The translations under genes were made by a program, and so were the position numbers. The notes beneath the pieces were generated by a model. That model was given only the letters and a program-made list of their open reading frames with translations. It was not told the DNA's origin and did no database searches. This document shows, piece by piece, positions 44,966 through 54,276 of a DNA stretch of 64,000 bases (position 1 is the stretch's first letter; each line of letters opens with the position of its first letter). Source of the stretch: Paracoccaceae bacterium (GTDB lineage: Bacteria > Pseudomonadota > Alphaproteobacteria > Rhodobacterales > Rhodobacteraceae); contig WLWX01000001.1 in assembly GCA_012103375.1 (NCBI GenBank), positions 2,708,492 through 2,772,491 of the forward strand, read 5' to 3'.

Positions 44966-46481
44966 GATACTGTTGAAGAAGTCGATGTTTTGGTCGGCGC
45001 GTTGTTGAGCGAGAGGCGGCCGCGCGCCGTTTTCTTTCACGTTGGCACTGTTGCTGGCACCAACTTCGCCAGTTTCCGGAGGTTTTGAGCTGTTGCTGCG
45101 AGTTGGAACTGTTCGGTTGCGCCTTTGGGTCCTCGAAGCCGCATCATCTGCACGCCGATGTATCGTTTCAGGTGGGCAAAGAGCATTTCAACCTTCCGCC
45201 TTTGGATGAACGACGTCATGTAGGCATCTGTTTTTCGGATATCGCGAGCGACGTCTCGGGCGGCTTCGTGAACGGACCGCATAAGGCGTCTGCCGTCGTC
45301 CTTCGGACAGCATTGCGACTTCAGAGGGCATGCGTCGCAATCGTGCTTTGAGGCTCGGTATCTGATGAACCCGTCTTTGCTGCCATTGGGCTTTCGCGGT
45401 TTTGAGAAGTTCCGCCGATATGTTTGCAAGGCTTTGCCGGTCGGGCAAGTATAGCTGTCGGTCGCCGGGTCGTAGACAAAGTCTTCGCGTGAGAATGTGC
45501 CGTCAGTTCGTTTTGACTTATCCCAGACCGGAATGTGGGGTTCGATTTGACGTTCGTCCACAAGCCAGCCCAACATCTCGGCTGATCCGTAACCCGTATC
45601 ACCCACAAGCTTGTCAGGTTTGATGCCAAACCGCTCATGTACACGATCGATCATCTCCCTTGCTGCCCGCGCCTCTGCAGGCCGGATCGGAGCCGTCGGC
45701 TCGACGTCCACGATGACTGCATTATCCAAATCGACCATATAGTTAGTGGAATAGGCAAAGTAGGCGGCTCCCCCGTCAGCCCCAGTCCAACGCGCTGCTG
45801 GATCAGCCGGTGAGATGTATTTGGGGACGACCTTGGTCGCAGCACCGAAGGCCACATCATCCAGCGTCTCGAGATATTCGTCGACGGCACGGGACGTCAG
45901 ATCTGCTGGCAGTCCGTCTTTGCTTTCAACGCCGCGCGTCTGGTTTGCATTCGCGGGGATCAGACTGGCATCAACACCAAAGCTGTGGCCGCCAACCAGC
46001 CCCTCATCCATGCAGCGCTGCAAAACGACCTCGAACAAATGTCGGAACAAACCGCTCTCGCGGAAACGGCCATGCCGGTTCTTAGAGAATGTCGAATGGT
46101 CGGGCACTGGATCAGCCAAATCAAGCTTACAAAACCAACGATACGCCAGATTGACATGAACCTCTTCGCAAAGCCGTCGCTCGGAACGGATGCCCTGACA
46201 ATAGCCCAACAACAGCATGCGGATCATCAGTTCAGGATCAATCGAAGGGCGGCCATTGGCACTGTAGTATGAAGCGAGCAAGGGGCGCACACCTGTCAGA
46301 TCAAGGAAGCGATCAATTCCCCGGACGGGATGATCCTTCGGCACAAAACTCTCGATCGAGAACTCATAGAACAGCGCGCCTTGCGCAACTTGCCTTGGAC
46401 CCATCATCGCCGAACCCTCCACCCTCAAAACAAGTGAATCAGAGCGTGCGCGGCCAATCAACGGACTTTTTCAACAGTATC
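44966..46481 (-). mobile_element. IS1182-family insertion sequence, intact copy 3
   Basis: 1,516 bp with the same ends and gene as the copy at 25020. It is flanked by CGGA at 44962-44965 and 46482-46485, a 4-bp target duplication. CGGA is the complement of the TCCG duplicated at copy 2, so both chose the same tetranucleotide. It interrupts hpd. Confidence 0.95.
45037..46407 (-). CDS. IS1182-family transposase
   Basis: A 456-residue transposase identical to that at 25091: DUF772 domain, VGDTGYGSAEML core block, cysteine cluster and VEMLFAHLKRY. The identity, including third codon positions as far as read, shows the two copies separated recently. It appears intact and likely active. Confidence 0.95.
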   Translation of the reverse strand: MMGPRQVAQGALFYEFSIESFVPKDHPVRGIDRFLDLTGVRPLLASYYSANGRPSIDPELMIRMLLLGYCQGIRSERRLCEEVHVNLAYRWFCKLDLADPVPDHSTFSKNRHGRFRESGLFRHLFEVVLQRCMDEGLVGGHSFGVDASLIPANANQTRGVESKDGLPADLTSRAVDEYLETLDDVAFGAATKVVPKYISPADPAARWTGADGGAAYFAYSTNYMVDLDNAVIVDVEPTAPIRPAEARAAREMIDRVHERFGIKPDKLVGDTGYGSAEMLGWLVDERQIEPHIPVWDKSKRTDGTFSREDFVYDPATDSYTCPTGKALQTYRRNFSKPRKPNGSKDGFIRYRASKHDCDACPLKSQCCPKDDGRRLMRSVHEAARDVARDIRKTDAYMTSFIQRRKVEMLFAHLKRYIGVQMMRLRGPKGATEQFQLAATAQNLRKLAKLVPATVPT

Positions 46482-47202
46482 CGGATTTCGCGGAAATTGA
46501 ACAGATCGCCGTAGAATTTGAACCAGACGTCCATGTTGCCGGTGTGAACGTTATGCGTCAGATGATCGAGGTAATAGAAGCCGACCCCCTCGGGATGGGC
46601 CTTGTCGATCCAGTCGAATTCTTCGTTATAGGGGTTCGCCTCGTAATATTGGTCGATGAAATAGATCAGGCTGCCACCGATGCCGCGGATTGCCGGAACC
46701 TGCATGGTCTTGCCGGGGCCGTCGAACGGCTCGGCGCCCTTACCAACAGCATGGGCAAACGCCTTGCCCGCATCCACAACCCGCCACGCCATCGACGGTG
46801 CACAAGGCCCGTGTTCTTCGACAAAGCTGCGCGCATGGCTGCCCGGTTCATCGTTCAGCACATAGGTGATATCGCCCTGCTGCCACAGTTCGATCGCCTT
46901 GGTCTTGTGGTTGGCCGTGTGGACATAGCCCATCCGAGCAAACGCCTCGCGCAGCTTTTCAGGCTCCGGGTGGGCGAATTCGACGAATTCAAACCCATCG
47001 GTCCCGGCGGGGTTTTCGGCGGTAATTGCGGCTTTCGGCGCGTCGTGGGGGAACGGACCCATGGCAAATGCTCCTGCTGGCAGGTGAGAGTTGCGGCAAG
47101 CCTACCCGTTTTGCCATGCGGTCGGTGCGCAAATAATGGCGCTTTTCCGAGCAGGCTGCTATATTTGCGACAATGTCACTGGCAATTACGCGGAAAACTC
47201 GC

Positions 47203-47661
47203 ATGAAACTCGACTCAACTGACAAACGCCTGCTGGCCGCCCTGCAGGCCGACGCCCATGCCACCGCCGATCAACTGGCCGAGAAGATCAACCTCTCGCC
47301 CAGTCAGGCCGGGCGGCGGCGGCAACGGATCGAGGCATCGGGCCTCATCAAAGGCTATACCGCGCGGCTGGACCCGGCGCGCCTGGGGCTGACCGTGCAG
47401 GCCTTTATACAGGTCGAAATGGTCAGCCACGGCGGCGATACCGGCCAGAACTTCGCGCGCCTCGTCGCCGCCCAGCCGCAGATCGTTGGCGCCTGGACGA
47501 TGACAGGCGCGGCGGATTACCTGCTGCGTGTCTGGTGCGCCGATCTGGCCGCGCTGAACACGCTGGTCCACGACATATTGCTGGCGCATCCCTCGGTCGC
47601 GCGGGTCCACAGCCAGATCGTGATGAACCAGCTGAAATCGGACGCGCCACTGCCCACCTGA
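47203..47661 (+). CDS. Lrp/AsnC-family transcriptional regulator
   Basis: A 152-residue regulator. The AsnC-type helix-turn-helix (TADQLAEKINLSPSQAGRRR near residue 17-36) is followed by a RAM ligand domain (GAWTMTGAADYLLRVWCADL near 99). ATG 47203 is chosen because the homologous region starts MKLDSTDKRLL; ATG 47173 is in frame. It is divergent from hpd across 140 bases. Lrp-type genes in this position commonly control hpd in response to tyrosine-pathway amino acids. With hpd broken its role here may be lost. Confidence 0.92.
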   Translation: MKLDSTDKRLLAALQADAHATADQLAEKINLSPSQAGRRRQRIEASGLIKGYTARLDPARLGLTVQAFIQVEMVSHGGDTGQNFARLVAAQPQIVGAWTMTGAADYLLRVWCADLAALNTLVHDILLAHPSVARVHSQIVMNQLKSDAPLPT

Positions 47662-47731
47662 CAGACCTTGCGCAAAGCGCAGTGAACATGTGACTCTGCC
47701 ACCAGACGTATCCGCCCACCTGAGAGGTTCC

Positions 47732-49621
47732 ATGGAAAGTTTCCTGTTCCAAGCCACGATCTACCTCGGCGCTTCGGTGATCGCGGTGCCTATTGCGGCG
47801 CGTTTGGGCCTTGGCTCGGTGCTGGGCTATCTGCTTGCGGGCATCGCCATCGGCCCGCTGCTGGGGCTGGTCGGAAGCGAAACCGCAAGCCTGCAACATT
47901 TCGCCGAATTCGGTGTCGTCATGATGCTGTTCCTGATCGGGCTGGAGCTGGAACCCCGCGCCCTTTGGGATATGCGTCACAAGCTGCTGGGGTTCGGCGG
48001 CGCGCAGATCGGGCTGACCATTGCGGCCGTCTTTGCAGGCGCGCTGTTTTTCGGACTGCCCTGGCAAACCTCGCTGGCCATCGGCATGATCTTTGCGCTG
48101 TCATCCACCGCCATCGTGCTGCAAACGCTGGACGAAAAGGCGTTGATGCAGACCGGTGGAGGGCGCGCGAGCTTTTCCGTGCTGCTGACCCAGGACATCG
48201 CCGTCATCCCGATGCTGGTTGCGATCCCCCTGCTGGCGATGCCGTGGCTGTACGGACCCGGCGCCGCCGACGAACACGGTGGCGACGCCCATGGCGAAAC
48301 AGACGGCCACGGCGAAGCCGCCCTGTCGCTGGTCGAGGGTTTGCTGGGCTGGGGTGTCACGCTGGTCACACTCGGCGCGATCGGTATCGTCGTGCTGCTG
48401 GGCATATTCGCCTTCCGCCCGCTGTTCCGCTTCATCCACGCCGCCCACCTGCGCGAGATGTATACTGCCACCGCCCTGCTGATCGTCGTCGGCATCGCGG
48501 TGCTGATGATCATGGTCGGCCTGTCACCCGCACTCGGCACCTTCCTGGCCGGGGTGCTGCTGGCCAGCTCCGAATTCCGGCACGAGCTGGAAAGCGACAT
48601 TGAACCCTTCAAGGGCCTTCTGCTGGGGCTGTTCTTCATCACCGTCGGCGCCGGTATCAACTTTGGCGTGCTGCTGGGTGATCCGTTTACCATCATCGGG
48701 CTGACCTTGCTGCTGATGCTGACCAAGGGCACGGTCCTGTTCAGCATCGCCCTGGCCTTCAAACTGCGCGGGCGCGACCGATGGCTGTTCACGCTCGGCC
48801 TGGCGCAGGCCGGTGAATTTGGCTTTGTGCTGATCTCATTCTCGCTCCAACAATCGGTGCTGCCCGGACCGCTGGGCGAAAGCCTGCTGCTGGTGGTGGC
48901 GCTGTCGATGCTGCTGACGCCGCTGTTCTTCATCGCCTACGAGGTTATCTCGCGCCGGATGGCCGACACCGGCGACGAAACACCCCATGACGAAATTGAC
49001 GAAAGCCAGCCGATCATCATTGCCGGTGTGGGCCGCTTTGGTCAGGTCGTGAACCGGATGCTTCAGACCACCGGGTTCAAGACAACGGTGCTGGATCACA
49101 ACCTGAAAACCATCGAGCTGATGCGCCAGTTCGGCTTCAATGCCTTCTTCGGAGACCCCACCCGGCCCGAGCTTCTGCGCTCGGCCGGGCTGGCCAATGC
49201 GCGGGTACTGGTGGTGGCGGTTGATGACAAGGAAGCCGCCATCAAGCTGGTCAAACACGCCCGCACCGAACGCCCCGATCTGCACATCATCGCGCGCGCC
49301 TATGACCGGGTTCACACCTATCGCCTGTACCAGGCGGGCGCGAATGACATCGTGCGCGAGATGTTCGACAGCTCCCTGCGCGCGGGCCGCTACGCGCTGG
49401 AACACCTCGGCTTTTCTGAATACGAGGCGTCCGAGGCGCAGCGCCTGTTCTATCACGGCGACCGCAACGCACTGGCCGAACTCGCACCCCTTTGGAACCC
49501 AGATATCCCGGTGGTTCAGAACACCGAATACATCGAACGCGCCAAAGAGCTGAACAAAGAGCTGGAAACCGGATTCCTGACCCAGATCTCGGAAAAACCA
49601 AAAACCGGCACAGCAAGCTAG
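47732..49621 (+). CDS. CPA2 monovalent cation:proton antiporter (KefB type)
   Basis: A 629-residue inner-membrane protein. A Na/H-exchanger domain of about 12 helices fills residues 5-400. A cytoplasmic RCK/TrkA-N domain follows with nucleotide motif IIIAGVGRFGQVVNRML near 425 and acidic DHNLKTIELMRQFG. Odd feature: the loop near residue 180 is rich in His, Asp and Glu (ADEHGGDAHGETDGHGEA), which could bind metal or sense pH. GAGAGG precedes ATG 47732. The ion (K+ efflux is likely) is inferred from the family. Confidence 0.92.
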   Translation: MESFLFQATIYLGASVIAVPIAARLGLGSVLGYLLAGIAIGPLLGLVGSETASLQHFAEFGVVMMLFLIGLELEPRALWDMRHKLLGFGGAQIGLTIAAVFAGALFFGLPWQTSLAIGMIFALSSTAIVLQTLDEKALMQTGGGRASFSVLLTQDIAVIPMLVAIPLLAMPWLYGPGAADEHGGDAHGETDGHGEAALSLVEGLLGWGVTLVTLGAIGIVVLLGIFAFRPLFRFIHAAHLREMYTATALLIVVGIAVLMIMVGLSPALGTFLAGVLLASSEFRHELESDIEPFKGLLLGLFFITVGAGINFGVLLGDPFTIIGLTLLLMLTKGTVLFSIALAFKLRGRDRWLFTLGLAQAGEFGFVLISFSLQQSVLPGPLGESLLLVVALSMLLTPLFFIAYEVISRRMADTGDETPHDEIDESQPIIIAGVGRFGQVVNRMLQTTGFKTTVLDHNLKTIELMRQFGFNAFFGDPTRPELLRSAGLANARVLVVAVDDKEAAIKLVKHARTERPDLHIIARAYDRVHTYRLYQAGANDIVREMFDSSLRAGRYALEHLGFSEYEASEAQRLFYHGDRNALAELAPLWNPDIPVVQNTEYIERAKELNKELETGFLTQISEKPKTGTAS

Positions 49622-49742
49622 CAACTGTATTTCGCAAGAGGTCCGCAGCGTCCATTTTTTGGCGCGACACCATCACAAAGCCCCCTTGGCAGCGCTGCGT
49701 CGTCATGGCAGGTGAGCGCCAATTCAAACGGGATGCCACGCT

Positions 49743-50462
49743 ATGATCCTTTACCCCGCCATCGACCTGAAAGACGGCCAATGCGTTCGCCTGCTACGCG
49801 GCGAAATGTCGGCCGCAACCGTGTTCGGCGACGATCCGGCGGCACAGGCGCGTGCGTTCCAGGATGCGGGGTGCGAATGGCTCCACCTGGTTGATCTGAA
49901 CGGCGCCTTCGCGGGGCAGCCGGTCAACGGCGACGTCGTGCGCGCCATTCTGGCAGCAACCGACGTGCCGGCCCAGCTGGGCGGCGGCATTCGCGACATG
50001 GCGACGATCGAACGCTGGCTGGAGGCCGGCATCGCCCGCGTGATCCTTGGCACCGTCGCGGTCGAGGATCCCGATCTTGTGCGACAGGCCGCAGCCGCCC
50101 ACCCGGGCCGGATCGCCGTGGGCCTGGACGCCCGCAATGGCCGCGTCGCGACCCGCGGCTGGGCGGAAGAGACCGACGTGAATGTCACCGACCTCGCCCG
50201 CCAGTTCGAGGACGCCGGGATCGCCGCAATCATCTATACCGACATTGACCGCGACGGCGCGATGCAAGGCCCCAATGTTCAGGCGACCGAGGCGCTGGCC
50301 CGCGCCGTCAACATTCCCGTCATCGCGTCCGGCGGCGTATCCTCGATGGACGATCTGATGCGCCTGAAACAGACCGGCGTGATATCTGGCGCAATCTCGG
50401 GGCGGGCGCTGTATGATGGCGCGCTGGACCTCGGCGCGGCCCTGGCCGGGCTGCGGGGCTAA
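49743..50462 (+). CDS. hisA: Phosphoribosylformimino-5-aminoimidazole carboxamide ribotide isomerase
   Basis: A 239-residue TIM barrel of histidine biosynthesis. General acid/base aspartates are visible in YPAIDLKDG (D8) and VGLDARNG (about D129). Phosphate-binding loops LGGGIRD and IASGGVSS are intact, as is TDIDRDG. It normally lies with hisH and hisF in this group, but here it stands alone after an antiporter gene. A second hisA elsewhere cannot be excluded. Confidence 0.93.
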   Translation: MILYPAIDLKDGQCVRLLRGEMSAATVFGDDPAAQARAFQDAGCEWLHLVDLNGAFAGQPVNGDVVRAILAATDVPAQLGGGIRDMATIERWLEAGIARVILGTVAVEDPDLVRQAAAAHPGRIAVGLDARNGRVATRGWAEETDVNVTDLARQFEDAGIAAIIYTDIDRDGAMQGPNVQATEALARAVNIPVIASGGVSSMDDLMRLKQTGVISGAISGRALYDGALDLGAALAGLRG

Positions 50463-50802
50463 CTGCGGCGCCATTTGGTCTGATACGGATGTTGGAGTTT
50501 CGCGCCTTCCTGCGCGGCCTTCGCAGCAAAAAACCAGCGCATCACCCACTTAATCTGCGATATTGCCAGAAGAAGATCGTCCGTCCAAAGCAGGGCGCGC
50601 ACCAGGCGCAGGCCATTCCAGTGGCGACTAAGGTAATCAGGCGGGCGCTTTAGCGCGCCATATAGGCCGGATCGCCGGACCTGACCAAAGCCAGTGAAAA
50701 CGCGCTCTCACAAAATTTCTGACAAATAGCTTAAATACTATTCGTTTGATTGATTCACCGGAACTCCACATGATCCCGCCATCAACTCCAAGGGCCCCCG
50801 CC
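50463..50802. other. Intergenic region without a supported gene
   Basis: About 340 bp between hisA and the DUF1127 gene. The first part is GC-rich and has no recognisable coding content. A small palindrome (GGGCGC-TTTA-GCGCGC) lies near 50641. The last 100 bases are AT-rich and probably contain the promoter of the DUF1127 gene. Confidence 0.45.
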
Positions 50803-51048
50803 ATGACCGATGCAGCCATCACCACCGGCCACCCCATTGCCAACCTCGACAGCAGCCTTCTGGCCCGTGCATCCGCGTTCAACAGCCGCCGCAAGTTCCG
50901 CCGCATGCTGGATCTGGACGACCACGTGCTGAATGATATCGGCGTGGTCCGCGCCGAGGTTGAATGGGCCGCCAACCTGCCATTGAACGTCGACGCTGGT
51001 GGCGCCCTGCGCCGCGTCAGCCGGGCGCGGCGAAACAACAAGCGGTGA
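50803..51048 (+). CDS. DUF1127-domain protein
   Basis: An 81-residue basic protein with a DUF1127 (YjiS-like) helix pair: FNSRRKFRRMLDLDDHVLND near residue 24 and the following IGVVRAEVEWAANLPLNVD. Small DUF1127 proteins in alphaproteobacteria affect phosphate, RNA or stress metabolism. The start is uncertain: ATG 50803 is taken because the domain begins soon after, but in-frame ATGs at 50746 and 50770 exist. Confidence 0.75.
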   Translation: MTDAAITTGHPIANLDSSLLARASAFNSRRKFRRMLDLDDHVLNDIGVVRAEVEWAANLPLNVDAGGALRRVSRARRNNKR

Positions 51049-51121
51049 CCAATGCACCGGGCGCATTGCCCCCGCGCCCGGCCCGCCCTATCTGTGACGC
51101 GTTCAGTCACAGGAGTCCCCG

Positions 51122-52939
51122 ATGCAGCTGCCCTCGACCCGCCCCGTCTTTGATGCCAATGCGACTGGGGGCGATGCCCTTGGCAATCTGCCCGAATGGG
51201 ACCTCAGCGACCTTTACCCAGCACCGGACGCGCCCGAACTGGCCCGCGATCTGGACTGGCTGGATACCGCCTGCGCCGATTTCGCGGCCTCCTACGAAGG
51301 CAAGCTGGCAACGCTCGACGCTGCCGCCATGCGCGCTTGCATCGACGCCTATGAGGCGATCGACATCACCGCCGGGCGCATCATGTCATTTGCGGGCCTG
51401 CGCTATTACCAGGTCACCACCGACGCCGAGCGCGCCAAGTTCATGTCCGACTGCCAGGACCGGATCACCAACGCGACCACGCCGCTGGTGTTCTTCAGCC
51501 TTGAATTCAACCGGATCGACGATGCCGCATATGAGGCGCTGTTCGCCGATGCCGCCCTGAAACGTTTCAAGCCCGTCTTTGACCGGATGCGCGCCATGAA
51601 GCCGCACCAGCTAAGCGATGAGCTGGAAAAATTCCTGCACGACCAATCCGTGGTCGGCGCATCCGCCTGGAACAAGCTGTTCGACGAAACCATGGCCGGG
51701 CTGGAATTCGACGTGAACGGCGAAACGCTGGGCCTGGAAGCCACCCTCAACTTCCTGACCGATCAGGACCGCGACAAACGCGAAGCGGCCAGCCATGCGC
51801 TCGCCCATGTTTTCGGCCAGAACATCAAGCTGTTCGCCCGGATCACCAACACGCTGGCCAAGGAAAAATCCATCGAGGACATTTGGCGCAAGATGCCCAG
51901 CCCGCAGGCGGACCGCCATCTGGCCAACCATGTGGAACCCGAAGTGGTCGAGGCGCTGAGGAACGCCGTTGTCGCCGCCTACCCGCGCCTCAGCCACCGC
52001 TATTACGAGCTAAAGCGCAAATGGCTGGGTCTGGATCGGATGCAGGTATGGGACCGCAATGCGCCCCTGCCTATGGAAACCGACCGGATCGTCGGCTGGG
52101 ATGAGGCGCGAAAGACCGTCACCGACGCCTACGCCGCGTTTTCGCCCGACCTGGCTGATCTGACCACGCCGTTCTTCGAAAAAGGCTGGATCGACGCGCC
52201 GGTGAAACCCGGCAAAGCACCCGGCGCCTTCGCCCATCCGACCGCCACAACCGTGCACCCCTATGTGATGCTGAACTATCTGGGCAAACCGCGCGATGTG
52301 ATGACGCTGGCCCATGAACTGGGCCACGGCGTGCATCAGGTTCTGGCCGCCGATCAGGGCGAGATGCTGTCTTCAACCCCCCTCACCCTTGCCGAAACCG
52401 CCAGCGTGTTCGGCGAAATGCTGACCTTCCGCAAGATGCTGGACGGGGCCAAAGACGCGGGCGAGCGCAAGATCCTGCTGGCTGGCAAGGTCGAGGATAT
52501 GATCAACACCGTGGTCCGCCAGATCGCGTTTTACGACTTCGAATGCAAGCTCCACGCCGCCCGCGCAGAAGGGGAACTGACCCCCGACCAGATCAACGAG
52601 ATCTGGATGTCCGTACAGGGCGAAAGCCTTGGCCCGGCATTTGACTTCATGGACGGGTACGAGACGTTCTGGTCCTACATCCCGCACTTCATCCACTCGC
52701 CCTTTTACGTCTATGCCTATGCCTTCGGCGACGGCCTGGTGAATGCACTCTATGCGGTCTACGAAGAAGGCGGCGAGGGCTTTCAGCAGAAGTATTTCGA
52801 CATGCTGAAGGCGGGCGGGTCCAAACACCACAAAGACCTACTGGCGCCTTTCGGCCTGGACGCCAGCGACCCGGCGTTCTGGGACAAAGGTCTGGGCATG
52901 ATCGAGGCGATGATCGAGGAGCTGGAAGGGATGGAGTGA
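51122..52939 (+). CDS. pepF: Oligoendopeptidase F (M3 family)
   Basis: A 605-residue cytoplasmic zinc peptidase that degrades short peptides. The M3 active site is TLAHELGHGVHQ with zinc ligands H398 and H402 and catalytic E399; the third ligand glutamate lies in TLAETASVFGE. PYVMLNYLG just before and FIHSPFYVYAYAFGD near 530 are typical of PepF. The length is normal for the family. Confidence 0.95.
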   Translation: MQLPSTRPVFDANATGGDALGNLPEWDLSDLYPAPDAPELARDLDWLDTACADFAASYEGKLATLDAAAMRACIDAYEAIDITAGRIMSFAGLRYYQVTTDAERAKFMSDCQDRITNATTPLVFFSLEFNRIDDAAYEALFADAALKRFKPVFDRMRAMKPHQLSDELEKFLHDQSVVGASAWNKLFDETMAGLEFDVNGETLGLEATLNFLTDQDRDKREAASHALAHVFGQNIKLFARITNTLAKEKSIEDIWRKMPSPQADRHLANHVEPEVVEALRNAVVAAYPRLSHRYYELKRKWLGLDRMQVWDRNAPLPMETDRIVGWDEARKTVTDAYAAFSPDLADLTTPFFEKGWIDAPVKPGKAPGAFAHPTATTVHPYVMLNYLGKPRDVMTLAHELGHGVHQVLAADQGEMLSSTPLTLAETASVFGEMLTFRKMLDGAKDAGERKILLAGKVEDMINTVVRQIAFYDFECKLHAARAEGELTPDQINEIWMSVQGESLGPAFDFMDGYETFWSYIPHFIHSPFYVYAYAFGDGLVNALYAVYEEGGEGFQQKYFDMLKAGGSKHHKDLLAPFGLDASDPAFWDKGLGMIEAMIEELEGME

Positions 52940-53200
52940 ACGCCTCTGGCGCGAACGAACACCCCTACGCCGACCGATCACCACCAACGCCAATACACCC
53001 GAAATTGGCCGAAACATCCCCGCTGATGGATGTTGCGGGCCTGGGTCTGCCGCACCTGAAAGCAGGTCAACGGCCCGCGCACATGTTGCCAAGTTACCAT
53101 AGCGTAAGCCATTCTGGCCCGGATTTGGTACAGCGGCATTTCAATCCACTCTACAAAAGCGTTAACATTTGGTTAATCCTAGCCACCCAGAACTTTAGCC

Positions 53201-54180
53201 ATGCAAATCAAACACCTAATTACACCCATCATCTCATCTTTGCCGCGATTCCAATCGGCGCGACCGCCGCTGGTTTTGACGAATCATCGGACGATCCCAT
53301 CTCCTCGACATTCACGTTCGGCTACAGCACGGCTGACATCGAGGGCGCAATTGATCTGACGACCAAAACGTTCGATATCGAATCTGACATCTCTCTCGGA
53401 GAGAACGTCAATGTTGACGTAAGTTTCGGGTTCTCCAAGACCGATATCGACGTCGGCGGCTTCGAGCTTGGGGCAGAACTGATCAGCCTGGGCATCGACC
53501 CGTCGTATCATTTCGGCAATGGCGGCTACATCGGTGCCTACTATCGCTCGGGTGATCTGGATGTGGCTATTACGGGTCTTCCGATCAATTTCGGCATTGA
53601 TACGCACAGCGTCGGCCTTTTTGGTGGCTATGAATCCGGGCCTCTCTGGGCAGAAGCATTCTTTGGCAAATCGGATTCAGACCCAAGCCTTGGCGATGTT
53701 GATATCCGCGATGTCGGCGCCTCGTTTTCCTATGATGTCTCGCCCGACATGGAGGTGTTTGGTCACATCGCCAATACGCACCTCGAAGGTGGCGGCGATG
53801 ATCTTGACCTGACGCTCCTGGGTCTTGGCGCAGAATACCGCACCGGGAACGGGCTTGCCTTCTACGGCTCGCTGGGTCGTCTGAACACTGGTGGCTCGCT
53901 GGTGGCAGGTGGCGATCTTTACGCCAACCAGGCAACGATTGGCGCGACTTATGCGATGCAGACCAGCATTCCTGCTGTTGTCAGCCTCGAGTTCACCAAG
54001 ACCGAACTGGCGCTGGACGGGCTTCTTGGGATCGACACGGCGGACATCGATTCCGTCAGCGTCGGGCTGACAATTCCGGTTGGCAGCAATGCCAAGGGCA
54101 AGCCGCTCAACTCCTCGACGCAGACGGCACGGGGTGCCAGCCGCTCGGCCATCTCAGGCGCGCTTGCCACGCTGAGGTAA
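53201..54180 (+). pseudogene. Outer-membrane beta-barrel protein with frameshift in signal peptide
   Basis: From about 53237 the frame encodes a strand-rich protein with porin-like repeats (FTFGYSTADIEG, NVDVSFGFSKTDID, VGLFGGYESGPLWAEAFFG) that ends with AISGALATLR. The best start, ATG 53201, lies in another frame and reads MQIKHLITPIIS, which would join to FAAIPIGATAAGF to make a normal signal peptide if one base were restored near 53236. As it stands, export is broken unless a start much further upstream in the open frame (GTG 52936) is used, which gives no signal peptide. A sequencing error would explain it equally well. The barrel part itself is intact. Confidence 0.65.
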
Positions 54181-54202
54181 ACTTGTCGGCGAACCAACAA
54201 AG

Positions 54203-54229
54203 CGGGCGCAGTTTTTGCGCCCGTTTTTT
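54203..54229 (+). terminator. Rho-independent terminator
   Basis: CGGGCGC pairs with GCGCCCG around a 7-base loop, followed by six T. It ends the transcript of the outer-membrane protein gene 23 bases after its stop. Confidence 0.92.
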
Positions 54230-54276
54230 CGTGATGATTGCCCCTTATGCTTGATCTGCCTGAGGACCGACGGCCA

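Larger units (their letters stand above)
44448..47062 (-). pseudogene. hpd: 4-hydroxyphenylpyruvate dioxygenase, interrupted by IS1182
   Basis: HPPD converts 4-hydroxyphenylpyruvate to homogentisate in tyrosine breakdown. The part from ATG 47062 encodes the N-terminal domain and the first iron ligand in DHLTHNVH, and stops at LFNFREIR where the IS begins. The second part resumes with FFDIEGKYTGLRSRAL and holds the second and third ligands (EGIQHIAVG, FFEFIQRKG). Removing the 1,516-bp element and one CGGA copy restores about 364 residues in frame, the normal length. The strain should be unable to make homogentisate by this gene. The divergent Lrp-type gene is its likely regulator. Confidence 0.95.

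Noticed and set aside
25016-46485. Composite transposon bounded by the two IS1182 copies
   Set aside because: Each copy has its own 4-bp target duplication and splits a different gene that continues on both sides, so these are independent insertions.
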